Source: Haberlea rhodopensis (lineage: Eukaryota; Streptophyta; Magnoliopsida; Lamiales; Gesneriaceae). From it: 64,000 nucleotides of DNA. The position numbers and the translations under genes are program-made. The notes under the pieces were generated by a model. That model saw only the letters and a program-made list of their open reading frames with translations, was not told the DNA's origin and did not search any database. This document shows, one piece after another, positions 1 through 9,255 of the stretch (the stretch's first letter is position 1; each line of letters begins with the position of its first letter). The DNA lies in the NCBI GenBank assembly GCA_907163345.1, contig CAJQUN010000154.1:620001-684000 (forward strand), written 5' to 3'.

Positions 1-792
1 CGATTATTGTTCTTGGTTCTTATGTTGTGTTTGAATCAATGAATTTGATTTGGAAAGAAGGATATGATTTGAAATATGGCTTTCAAATTATATCGAAGAT
101 CCATGTATTTGAAATCTATCATAATTACTACTGAAAATGTTTAATTTGATAAATAGTGTATTTAAAATTCACTTGAATTCAGTTCGTCAAAACAAGTCAA
201 AGAATCTTAAATCGTTGATTTGAAATCAATCATTTTAAATCTATCAATCCAAGTATGCGAACGTAAAGAATTTATTCCAAGTTACTAGAGGAGATATCAA
301 CTAAAATATCCATTCAATGTCTCATTTACCTTTGATGATTATTCTCAATCTCAACTAAAATGTCTTAATTCAGTACAATCATGATTATGAACCAGTGAGC
401 CATGATAAATATTCACGACATCTGCATCGGGCCAAAAAGCAATATACCTTCTAGTTCTTGAACAACAACATTTACCTCATCCTTAATTTGAAAAGGGTCA
501 AAATGTTGGCAATAAAAAAAACATGGATAAAACACAAATACCAATATAATAAGCATACAAGCCTATGAACAGTATTTTGTGTCTATATTCTCCGCGGATG
601 AACAGTAATTCATTCTCCTTTTCATTTATTTATTTATTATTTCCTTTAATTTTTGTCATTTATTTATTTATTTATTAACCCTATGCCCGATTAGACATGT
701 CATGGAGGGGCATTAAATTTTTGCTTGTGACCTTCTTTCTGCTGTAACTTTTCAGCCTTCGTCTCTTCCATTTCCTACTACAATGCTTGACT

Positions 793-801
793 TTAGGGTT
801 T
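793..801 (+). promoter_or_regulatory. Telo-box (TTAGGGTTT) upstream of RPS27 copy A
   Basis: TTAGGGTTT, the reverse complement of AAACCCTAA, lies about 50 bp upstream of the pseudogene ATG at 853. Telo-boxes near transcription starts are typical of plant ribosomal protein genes. This supports the idea that the unit carries the original RPS27 promoter. The same motif is at 3641-3649 in copy B. Confidence 0.6.
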
Positions 802-852
802 TATTGGATTGACTTTTAGGATTTTCACACACATCCATACCGTGGAGTAAGC

Positions 853-1349
853 ATGGTGAGTCGCGGGATAAATCTATTGATATACACTTTATTATTTGAT
901 TTATTTACATGTTCTTTCAAACGATTATGAATTGTTGCTCCTGCTGAGCTTGAAAAGAGGAAGCACAAGGTCAAGCGTCTTGTCCAATCCCAAATTCGTT
1001 CTTCATGGTACCATAATTAAACTTTTTTATGTTCTTATCGAGTGATTTTGTTATCTTCTATTTTTTGTTTATTTATTTGGGGTTGTTTAACATGTAAGTT
1101 ATTTTCTTTTGTGCTCACAAAAAGAAAAAAAGAATTCAGGTGTTTTCGTTTCCAGATATTGCTTGTTTTGATGAATGAAAGATGAAAATTTGGGATCTCA
1201 ATGTGCTTTTATTCGTCTCTTTGCAAGACCACGGTTTTAAGCCATTCACAATCGGTGGTCGTCTGCGTCAACTGCCAGATCGTGTTGTGCCAACCAATGG
1301 GCAGGCGGGGCTCTCTGAGGGATTTTCCTTCCGAAGAAAGGGAGACTAA
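853..1349 (+). pseudogene. RPS27: 40S ribosomal protein S27 pseudogene, copy A
   Basis: Three exon-like blocks match plant eS27, a zinc-ribbon protein of the small ribosomal subunit. Exon 1 is the bare ATG at 853 followed by a GTGAG donor. Exon 2 (about 911-1007) encodes the AELEKRKHKVKRLVQS stretch and ends at a GT donor. Exon 3 (about 1190-1349) encodes SHSQ, VVVC, NCQ, VLCQP and, after a frame change, SFRRKGD and stop. Lesions: the intron-1 acceptor reads AT instead of AG, about 4 nt are missing in the NPPAE region, 1 nt is missing near 990, and exon 3 has a frame change near 1300. The first Cys pair (CQGC in the family) is lost. The introns are present, so this is a duplicated gene and not a retrocopy. 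Confidence 0.88.
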
Positions 1350-1601
1350 GAGATTGGTCATGTATTCTTTGTTTACATTCTTGATATCAATGAAAATGAT
1401 TTTTGGGTTTGATTTCTTGAATGAGAATGTGACATAACGAGGAATGTCTTGGAATTGCTGTTAGCCTTTTTATTTATTAACGTGTCTTGCTAGTATGTAA
1501 TATGGGAGGAACCAGAGACGCCTGCCAAGGAATCATCAGGCATGATCTTGTGAGGATCTTGTGTAGTGAAATATCAGGGTTTAATGTTAAAAAAAATTTT
1601 A

Positions 1602-2604
1602 TGGACTCCAAACAATTTGGATCCAAAATTAAAAACAATTTTTCACACCAATTTTCGAAATTTCTGGTCCAAAAACTTCAAAATTCGAAAAATAGCCCAA
1701 AAAAATTTAAATTCCAATTTTGTCCCTGAAACCCTAGCAGCCACTATTCATCATCATCTTCCCCAAATCACTAGGGTTCGAAACCCTAGCCAGCCGCCGC
1801 CACTATTCAGGAAACCGCACGCCGCCGCCTCCTCATCCAAGTCGCTCCATCACTGATTATAATCGCGCGCACGACGAGCAGTTCCATCCTAGTCGCGGAA
1901 CCTTTCCGCCGGCTGTGAAATCGCGAACATCGCTACTGGAGTCGCGGAACCTTTCCACGCTCGGCGATGCTTCCTGCGCCTTGGTCGCTGGGTTTACGAG
2001 GAGCAGCTGGCCGCACGTATTGCCGCGAACTGCTGGTTGTCCATGGAGATGATGACCGGAAACAGTTTCCGGCACACGGGTTTTGGTTCGATTTTCTATA
2101 TTTTTCCGGATTCCATAATTTTTTTGAAAATTTGAAAGCGATTAATATTGTTGGGAAATAATCTAATAAAATTTAATTATCAAATACATGAATCAAAACG
2201 CAACCTGGCTCTGATACCACTGTTGGGTTTCCGTACCCCGGCGCCAGATCCAAACGCAGGGGAAAATAAACAGTAAACAGATCTGACCCGGGGACGGACG
2301 ATCGCGCCTGATTCATGTATTATTATGCAAATATCATAATATAATGCACGAAAAGGGATTACCGATAACAGCGAAATCAATCTGATGGCGGTGATCCTCT
2401 AGTCCAATCAACCTGACCAGATCTTCAAGCCCGCACCAGTGCTAGTGTGATGACGGCTTTTCTATGAGAGTTGGTGTATTGAATAGAATTGGTTAACCCT
2501 AGAGTGAACCTTATATTTATAGTGTTCATGAGACAGCTAATTGGGCTAGGGCTCATAAAGCCCATTGAACCAATGTTTGGCTTGCTGGGTATTTTATGCT
2601 AACA
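1602..2604 (-). mobile_element. Truncated copia-like element: 5' LTR, PBS and leader
   Basis: On the minus strand a 384-bp LTR (2221-2604, TGTTAGC to CCCAACA) is followed by a perfect primer site for initiator-Met tRNA (GCTCTGATACCA on + at 2208-2219). About 600 bp of leader DNA then runs down to the junction near 1602. The leader holds the perfect hairpin palindrome CTAGGGTTCGAAACCCTAG at 1771-1789, which is also found in the leader of the copia element near 26571. No gag or pol is recognisable and no second LTR is visible, so only the 5' end of the element is here. Short reading frames in it resemble no known protein. Confidence 0.7.
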
Positions 2605-2855
2605 ATTCTTGCATCAATAATAGAAAAACACGAGCATCTTCAAAATGAGGTATTAAATATTTAAAAGACATTATTGGGTTCCAGGGAAAAAAATAGCGTT
2701 ATTTATTGATGGTTATGATGGTTGAATGTCAGAGGAAGCACGTGAATTTGGCGGCTTATAAGGTAAAATGTTTTAGTATCAAGTTTAGATAGAGGATTAA
2801 CAAAATTTTGATGTTTAAAATAAAATTTGCTAACAAAGTACTACGGGCAAGTTAC
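2605..2855. other. Short non-coding spacer
   Basis: AT-rich sequence between the copia LTR and the second RPS27 unit. I see no gene or clear repeat in it. Confidence 0.6.
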
Positions 2856-3640
2856 CGATTATTGTTCTTGGTTCTTATGTTGTGTTTGAATCAATGAATT
2901 TGATTTGGAAAGAAGGATATGATTTGAAATATGGCTTTCAAATTATATCGAAGATCCATGTATTTGAAATCTATCATAATTACTACTGAAAATGTTTAAT
3001 TTGATAAATAGTGTATTTAAAATTCACTTGAATTCAGTTCGTCAAAACAAGTCAAAGAATCTTAAATCGTTGATTTGAAATCAATCATTTTAAATCTATC
3101 AATCCAAGTATGCGAACGTAAAGAATTTATTCCAAGTTACTAGAGGAGATATCAACTAAAATATCCATTCAATGTCTCATTTACCTTTGATGATTATTCT
3201 CAATCTCAACTAAAAATGTCTTAATTCAGTACAATCATGATTATGAACCAGTGAGCCATGATAAATATTCACGACATCTGCATCGGGCCAAAAAGCAATA
3301 TACCTTCTAGTTCTTGAACAACAACATTTACCTCATCCTTAATTTGAAAAGGGTCAAAATGTTGGCAATAAAAAAAACATGGATAAAACACAAATACCAA
3401 TATAATAAGCGTACAAGTCTATGAACAGTATTTTGTGTCTATATTCTCCGCAGATAAACAGTAATTCATTCTCCTTTTCATTTATTTATTTATTATTTCC
3501 TTTAATTTTTGTCATTTATTTATTAACCCTATGCCCGATTAGACATGTCATGGAGGAGCATTAAATTTTTGCTTGTGACCTTCTTTCTGCTGTAACTTTT
3601 CAGCCTCCGTCTCTTCCATTTCCTACTACAATGCTTGACT

Positions 3641-3649
3641 TTAGGGTTT
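3641..3649 (+). promoter_or_regulatory. Telo-box (TTAGGGTTT) upstream of RPS27 copy B
   Basis: This motif sits in the same position relative to the pseudogene ATG (3701) as in copy A. It indicates that the duplicated unit includes the ancestral ribosomal-protein promoter. Confidence 0.6.
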
Positions 3650-3700
3650 TATTGGACTGACTTTTAGGATTTTCACACACATCCATACCGTGGAGTAAGC

Positions 3701-4095
3701 ATGGTGAGTCGCGGGATAAATCTATTGATATACAATTTATTATTTGATTTATTTACATGTTCTTTCAAACGATTATGAATTGTTGCTCCTGCTGAGCTTG
3801 AAAAGAGGAAGCACAAGGTCAAGCGTCTCGTCCAATCCCCGAATTCGTTCTTCATGGTACCATAATTAAACTTTTTTAGAATTCAGGTGTTTTCGTTTCC
3901 AGATATTGCTTGTTTTGATGAATGAAAGATGAAAATTTGGGATCTCAATGTGCTTTTATTCGTCTCTTGCAAGACCATGGTTTTAAGCCATTCACAATCG
4001 GTGGTCGTCTGCGTCAACTGCCAGATAGTGTTGTGCCAACCAATGGGCAGGCGGGGCTCTCTGGGGGATTTTCCTTCCGAAGAAAGGGAGACTAA
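3701..4095 (+). pseudogene. RPS27: 40S ribosomal protein S27 pseudogene, copy B
   Basis: The structure is the same as copy A: ATG plus donor at 3701, exon 2 at about 3759-3856, and exon 3 ending at the TAA at 4093-4095. It shares the lost intron-1 acceptor (AT for AG), the ~4-nt deletion in the NPPAE region and the frame change before SFRRKGD. Its exon-2 end is better kept than in copy A (QSPNSFFM is intact). Intron 2 is cut to about 50 bp. The shared lesions imply that the gene was already dead before the unit duplicated. A functional RPS27 protein cannot be read from either copy. Confidence 0.88.
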
Positions 4096-4364
4096 GAGAT
4101 TGGTCATGTATTCTTTGTTTACATTCTTGATATCAATGAAAATGATTTTTGGGTTTGATTTCTTGAATGAGAATGTGACATAACGAGGAATGCCTTGGAA
4201 TTGCTGTTAGCCTTTTTATTTATTACCGTGTCTTGCTAGTATGTAATATGGGAGGAACCAGAGACGCCTGCCAAGGAATCATCAGGCATGATCTTGTGAG
4301 GATCTTGTGTAGTGAAATATCAGGGTTTAATGTTAAAAAAATTTTAAAATATCGGGGTTTACGC

Positions 4365-5365
4365 ATGGTTCGCTAAAACAACCGCGGAACGGCAACGTCA
4401 ACGACAATTGAAACTGCAAAGTTCCATGCTAAAACAGATGTGTAAATATAATAGCGATTTCATAGCCGTCGCGGAACGGAACGGAGTGCTGATTTCACGT
4501 CAAGGAACAACTGTTAAGAAATATTTTTAAATTTTTTCAAATTTTCCCAATTTTTTTATATTTTTCTTAATTAATAATTTGTCCAAATTATTTAATTATT
4601 TTTATTTTTAATTTAAAAAAACTTCGTGGTAATAACCGTGTCTGTTCAGGCGAAATTTAAGTGGAACTGGAACATCAACATCAACAACGTCATCCGCGAC
4701 ATGTGGTGAACCATGAGTTATGCTTGCCCTGGATCGAAAATAGTAGCTTCGATTTCAGATATTTTCTGAGGCTGGATATTGTCTAAAGAAATTTGAAATT
4801 TGTTTTTCTTCGACAAGAAGACAAGGACATTGTTGTAAGATTATAAATAGTCGAGGGAAGAACAACGATGGCAAAGAGTTGTTTTCCTTCTGCATAAACT
4901 ATATCCTCTTTTCAATTCTCTTTATCCCTCTAACACCAAATCTCCTGCTTCACTTTGGACTCTAATTATTGACTTTTTAACGTTGTCTGATTTTATATGA
5001 GTTTTCTCCATTGGAGAGACAAGGGTATACAATTCATTGTTCGCAAAAATGATAATGGAATGGCCGGAACGGCAGTTGCCGCACTAAAGTTCCATGCTAA
5101 AACAAATATGTAACTATAATGATGATTTCACGGCAGTCGAGGAACGGAACGACGATTTTGCATCCTGAAATGACGATTTTGTAGCAAGGAATTGCTATTG
5201 CGGAACATTATCAATTTTTTAAATTATTTTTCATTAATAATTTGTCCAAATTATCTAGTTATTTTTACTTTAATTTAAAAACTCTGTGGCAATAACCTCG
5301 ACCGTTCCACAAAATGTCAATTGAATTGGAACAGCAGCATCCACTACTGTATCGGCGAACCATAG
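4365..5365. repeat. Diverged direct repeats (about 4365-4710 and 5045-5365)
   Basis: Two blocks share words in the same order: GTTCCATGCTAAAACA, GGAACGGAACG, TAATAATTTGTCCAAATTAT, a run of TTTTTA(C/T)TTT, then a GGCGAACC-like end. They are separated by about 330 bp of unrelated sequence. They could be two copies of a non-autonomous transposon or an old tandem duplication. No terminal inverted repeat was obvious to me and no protein is encoded. Confidence 0.6.
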
Positions 5366-5814
5366 CATACATATCGAGGATGTGAAGATACATGACACAC
5401 ATCTGAATATAACAATGCAAATATTGGATGATATTATTAATCACCCCCTTCTCATTGCACATGTTGATCTTATTGGAGAAGAATAAATCAATAAAATTGT
5501 ATTTCATTTCCATATATTCCTTCATCTATGCTAACAAATAACTGGTTTACGTTCTGTATTACTATTTCTCCTTATTTGTTAATATCCACCACGATTTCTT
5601 AATTTAACTAAAAGATCGACCATCATTATTTTAATAAATATGGAAGTTCAATTCAATTCAATTTATTTGCATTTTTTAATGTTAATAAAAAAATGTAGTA
5701 TTCTAACCGAGACTTCTCTTTCCCTGGGAAATACTTGTCTGCACTCGTTTTATACCATACTTAAACATTAACTCAATATTAAAACACATTATTTTTTAAA
5801 TAAATAAAAAAATG
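5366..5814. other. AT-rich intergenic stretch with no recognised gene
   Basis: Simple AT-rich DNA with only short, unconvincing reading frames on either strand. I see no repeat or regulatory structure to report. Confidence 0.5.
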
Positions 5815-5940
5815 CACAAATTAGCATACCATCCATTTTAAACTAATCTTATTCAGTTGGTCATAGGTTACGTCTCTTTTCCCCTTTCTCAAATACACAA
5901 ATTAGCATACCAACTATTTTAAACTAATCTTATTCAGTTG
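5815..5940 (+). repeat. 81-bp tandem duplication of an intron/exon-like junction
   Basis: The unit at 5815-5895 (CACAAATTAGCATACC ... CTTATTCAGTTGG ... CCCCTTTCTC) begins again at 5896. The second copy is interrupted after CAGTTG by insertion of Tekay-1. It resumes at 14695 after the 5-bp target duplication AGTTG. Each copy contains a plausible splice acceptor, TTATTCAG, directly before an open frame. Confidence 0.75.
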
Positions 5941-6629
5941 TGTGATGCCCCGAAATTAATTAATGGTAACTTGGACATTAATTATGTTTACATGTTGGAT
6001 CATGGTTTCATGGATTTATGTGTTGGGTATTAAGATGTTAACATGATTAATTGTGTTAAATTATCAAATATGAGGAAGATGTGATTTTAAATGAAGTTTA
6101 GAGCATTGTTGAAAAATGCTTTTGAAATACCAAGTAGGGTATTTTATACATCATGTTAAGTATGGGGTACAATTTTTATTAAGTTATTACAACCCTTTTT
6201 TTTAAATCCCTCACACATCACTTTAACCCCCCCCCACATTACCATTTCACTTTATTAAAAACCCCCAAATCACTTCCCAACCCCAAACCCTACCCCATTT
6301 TCGAAACTCACCAAAAGAGGAGGAGAAAAGTTCCACAAAAACCTTGTTTGTGTGATCTTTGCTAGGATTTGGAGCCTACAAGAGGTATGGAACCATTCCT
6401 ATAAGTTTTATGATGTTTGGTGTTGAAATGGGTTAAGTTTTTGATGTTTTATGTGGGTTTGTTTGGGTATGTGTTGTTTATGGTTGGGGTATGATTTTTT
6501 GAAGTGTTTATGTTGGTTTTAGTGGGTTATGTTGTTATTGAAGTTAGGAGGAAGTTTGGTTTTGGGGTGGCATGTGAAAGAGCTTGAAAAATGAGCATTA
6601 ATGGCGAAAATTCGATGTACAGCACTCGG

Positions 6630-6835
6630 CGATCGATCGCCCGTCCTTGGCGATCGATCGCGAGCGTCCAGTACCAGCCAGAGGCATTTGGCGATCGATC
6701 GCCACTTTTGGGCGATCGATCGGCGAGCCTAGCGATCGATCGCGCCAAAAGTGGCGATCGATCGCCAAGAAGGAAATTTTGCCCCCTCGTCCAGTGTGGT
6801 CTCGCGATCGATCGCGCCTGGGCGGCGATCGATCG
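6630..6835. promoter_or_regulatory. Array of eight CGATCGATCG palindromes in Tekay-1 5' LTR
   Basis: Perfect 10-bp palindromes start at 6630, 6651, 6692, 6713, 6733, 6755, 6805 and 6826. The steps are 21, 41, 21, 20, 22, 50 and 21 bp. Most are extended to GCGATCGATCGC. The 3' LTR has the same array at about 13394-13599. Regular spacing near two helical turns suggests protein-binding sites on one face of the DNA. This is inference. Confidence 0.75.
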
Positions 6836-7039
6836 CGAGCTGAAGAAAAGTGGATTTTTGATTTTTTTGTGGGATTTTTTGGATATTGGACTATGTTTAG
6901 CTTCTAATATCAATTTGTATGGTTGTGTAGAACCATCCCAGGTGCCCACAACATCCAGGAGATAAAGCTCTCCAAATTCTCCACTTTTGGGAATTAAGGT
7001 ACGTAAGAGACGTACGAGCATCGGACGGTAAACCATGCC

Positions 7040-7228
7040 CTTACATATTATGATGATGTTTAAGATGATGTTTACGATGATGACGTTTAAGATGATGTTA
7101 TGATGATGATATCTATGATGATATTTATAATGATGATGCTTATGATGATGTTACGATGATGATGCTTAAGATGATGTTTATGATAACGATGTTATGAGGA
7201 CGTCTATAATGACGAAGTTTATGATAAG
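7040..7228 (+). repeat. Imperfect GATGAT-type microsatellite in Tekay-1 LTR
   Basis: Runs of ATGATGATG interrupted by TTTAAG, TTTACG, TTATG and similar. The same kind of array, in reverse complement (CATCATCATC), is in the Tekay-2 LTRs at about 55820-56000 and 62590-62815, at the matching place in the LTR. Confidence 0.8.
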
Positions 7229-7247
7229 GTCATACGACGTGTATGAT

Positions 7248-7503
7248 TGGGTAAGACGCCCATGTGGTAAGACACCACCCAAAGTATAGGATTGGGTAAG
7301 ATGCCCTCGTGGTAAGATGCCACGCAATGTTTATAATATGGTAAGACGCCATATGATTGGGTAAGATGCCCACATGGTAAGATGCCACGCAATGTTTATA
7401 ATATGGTAAGACGCCATATGATTGGGTAAGATGCCCACGTGGTAAGATGCCACGCAATGATTATGATATGGTAAGATGCCATACAATGGGGTAAGACACC
7501 CCA
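7248..7503 (+). repeat. Array of 12 mini-hairpins with loop TAAGAYG (Tekay-1 5' LTR)
   Basis: Twelve consecutive units each have a 7-nt core, TAAGACG, TAAGATG or TAAGACA, flanked by complementary arms. The arms differ between units: TGGG/CCCA, GTGG/CCAC, CGTGG/CCACG, ATATGG/CCATAT and TGGGG/CCCCA. Loops start at 7252, 7268, 7297, 7313, 7342, 7362, 7378, 7407, 7427, 7443, 7472 and 7492. Part of the array repeats with a 65-bp period. Changing stems with preserved pairing suggest selection for the hairpin. The 3' LTR has the same array at about 14012-14267. Confidence 0.85.
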
Positions 7504-7934
7504 ATATATGAATAAGAGTCAGGGATAACCAAGGAGGTCGGAGGACGACCAATAACTTTTACTTAACTAAGATGTTATGCATTATTGTATGCTTTTATAT
7601 AATGTTAAGTAAATATATGAATGCTCATGATGTGTTATCCCTGTAGGTACACTTTTGGACCAAGGGCCTAGGGTCGGGTTGAGGAAGTGAGCTAAAGGGA
7701 GCATGACGAACGTAGGATGCAGGATTTTTGATAGTCTCTACTCTAGGAGTAGTGTAAATCTATAGCTTTAACATTCTTTATTGGGAATGTAATTAAATAG
7801 CTTTGAAAACTTTATTTTTGGCCTGTAATCTCCCTAGTTCAAACTACAACCGGAACCCTTAAGAGGTTATAAATGCATGTTCTGTCCAATATATGTGTTC
7901 TAAATGGTATTAAGGTAGGAAGTCCCTACATTAG

Positions 7935-7946
7935 TGGTATCAGAGC
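7935..7946 (+). other. Tekay-1 primer-binding site (tRNA-iMet)
   Basis: TGGTATCAGAGC, complementary to the 3' end of plant initiator-Met tRNA, begins 4 nt after the 5' LTR. It primes minus-strand DNA synthesis. Confidence 0.93.
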
Positions 7947-8135
7947 AGTGGTTAGATAACCCGGGATGAGTGAAGGGTAGCCTTAGCAATAAGTTAGCTA
8001 GGTGCTTACTTTCGAACATGTTTTGTGCATAAGTTGCATATTAAGTATATGATGTTATGCTAACATGTTTTGTTTATCTAACGAAGTATTATACGAACTG
8101 CTTTTGGATCTTGTTGTTAATCCTTGTGTTGCAGT

Positions 8136-9209
8136 ATGGCAGCAAATGTGGAGGTAGGTGACGCAGTGAGCGTCAATGCAAGCGCGGGGCGTACGAATCC
8201 CCTACCCCCGCCAGCTTTTGATGATGAACCGGCCGAACAACAGTTGTTGCCAGGGGAACTAAGCCTAACTCAGTTTCTTGCTTACCGACCCCCAACCTTT
8301 GAAGGAACCGAAACTGGGGAACGAGCGGAGGAATGGTTAGAAAGAATAGAGCAAATCTTTGTGGCAGCCCCATGTGCGAAGACAGCGTGGATACGGTTAG
8401 CGGAGTTCCAGTTGGCCAAAAAGGCGCTAATGTGGTGGAAGACCACTGTGGTAGAGCAAGAGGCTCAAGGTCATGAAGTTAACTGGAAAATGTTTCGAAC
8501 TCGCTTCCTGAACCGTTATTTCTCGGCTGCAGCACGACAGGCTAAGGAAGATGAATTCACTCACCTCAAGCAAGGTAATATGTCGGTATCGGATTATGCT
8601 CTTCAGTTTTGCTCCTTGCTCCGATATGTACCTCACATTGCCACGAGCACGCAAGCAAAGATGAGGAATTTCATGAAGGGTCTGAGGCCGGAGCTATACG
8701 ATAGGGTTATCACTTATGGCCCTACTTGTTTTGATGATGCACTCTCAAGGGCTGAGCTAGCCGAACTAGGAGTGGGTGCATACCCTGATGTTGTACCACC
8801 GTCGGCACCCTCTCAGAAATCCACTCCGGATAATTTGAAGCCGAGGAATGATCAGTTCAAGTCAAGGGGGAACTCCTCAGCATCAAGGTTTAGTGGTAAG
8901 AAGTCCGACAATAAGTGGAAAGGAAACCGAAGAGGTGATGCCCCATCTGGAAGGGGGCAGTCTCAGGGAGACAGATCCGGGAGGATCCAATGCACTCTTT
9001 GTGGGCAACCACATCTGGCGAAAGACTGTATAGGGTGCTATGTTTGTGGCGACAAGGGCCACTTGCTAGACAGTGTTCCAACAGGGGAAGTCAACAGGGT
9101 TCTGCGGGGAGGCCTGCAGATAGGACAGCACAGCACAGACCACCCTTTGTACCGAGACAGCATGGAGGTCAGCCCATGGGGCCACCTCAAGGACAGGTCT
9201 ATGCACTGA
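8136..9209 (+). pseudogene. gag: Tekay-1 gag (frameshifted in the zinc knuckle)
   Basis: Capsid protein of the retrotransposon. The ATG at 8136 (MAANVEVGDAV) is chosen because the related element at 55114-63909 begins the same way. The retrotransposon gag core includes RPPTFEGTETGE, AEEWLERIEQIF and ALMWWKTT, followed by a basic Ser/Gly-rich region. At the C-terminus is a CCHC region (CTLCGQPHLAKDC, then CYVCGDKGH). The second knuckle is broken at about 9063: one T fewer than in the sister element shifts the frame, so the true continuation (ARQCSNRGSQQ ... GQVYALTREQ) is in another frame up to about 9310. The tail after GDKGH in this frame is therefore spurious. Confidence 0.88.
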
Positions 9210-9255
9210 CAAGGGAGCAGGCTTCAGAGGCTCCGGAGGAGGTTATAGCGGGTAC

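Larger units (their letters stand above)
1..1601 (+). repeat. Segmental duplication, copy A (RPS27 pseudogene unit)
   Basis: The first 1.6 kb recurs almost base for base at 2856-4345, at an offset of 2855 at the start. The copy probably begins upstream of the window. The unit holds AT-rich upstream DNA, a promoter-like stretch, and a broken RPS27 gene with its introns and 3' flank. Copies A and B differ by scattered substitutions. Copy A also keeps about 110 bp of the second intron (roughly 1027-1135) that copy B lacks. Similarity stops near 1601, just after an A/T run, where a copia fragment starts in this copy. Confidence 0.93.
2856..4345 (+). repeat. Segmental duplication, copy B (RPS27 pseudogene unit)
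   Basis: This is the second copy of the unit at 1-1601, in direct orientation. It matches through the upstream region, all three pseudogene exons and the 3' flank, and diverges after the A/T run near 4345. About 110 bp of intron 2 is deleted relative to copy A. The two copies are separated by about 1.25 kb that includes a copia fragment, so this is a tandem segmental duplication and not a pair of processed copies. Confidence 0.93.
5941..7930 (+). repeat. Tekay-1 5' LTR
   Basis: A 1990-bp LTR, TGTGATGCC to CCCTACA. In order it holds an AT-rich U3-like part with a C9 run near 6217-6225, the CGATCGATCG array (6630-6835), an imperfect GATGAT-rich stretch (about 7040-7228), a hairpin array (7248-7503) and a non-repetitive end. 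Long open frames inside it (for example 6527-7036 minus) are artefacts of the repeated motifs. The transcription start cannot be placed from sequence alone. Confidence 0.95.

Noticed and set aside
2208..2219. GCTCTGATACCA as part of a tRNA gene (also at 27119)
   Set aside because: Only the 3'-end sequence complementary to a primer-binding site is present; no cloverleaf flanks it, and it adjoins LTRs.
6527..7036. 169-codon minus-strand frame (and plus-strand frames of 124 and 86 codons), repeated at 13291-13800
   Set aside because: They lie inside the LTRs. Their DRS/IDR/RSIA-rich translations come from the CGATCGATCG array, which lacks stops in several frames; there is no protein signature.
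7248..7503. CRISPR-like look of short palindromic repeats with spacers
   Set aside because: The repeat core is only about 11 bp, the 'spacers' also repeat, there are no cas genes, and the context is a plant LTR.
7230..7552. Two overlapping minus-strand frames rich in ASYHVGILPNHM-type repeats
   Set aside because: They are translations of the hairpin array, duplicated in the 3' LTR, with no support as genes.
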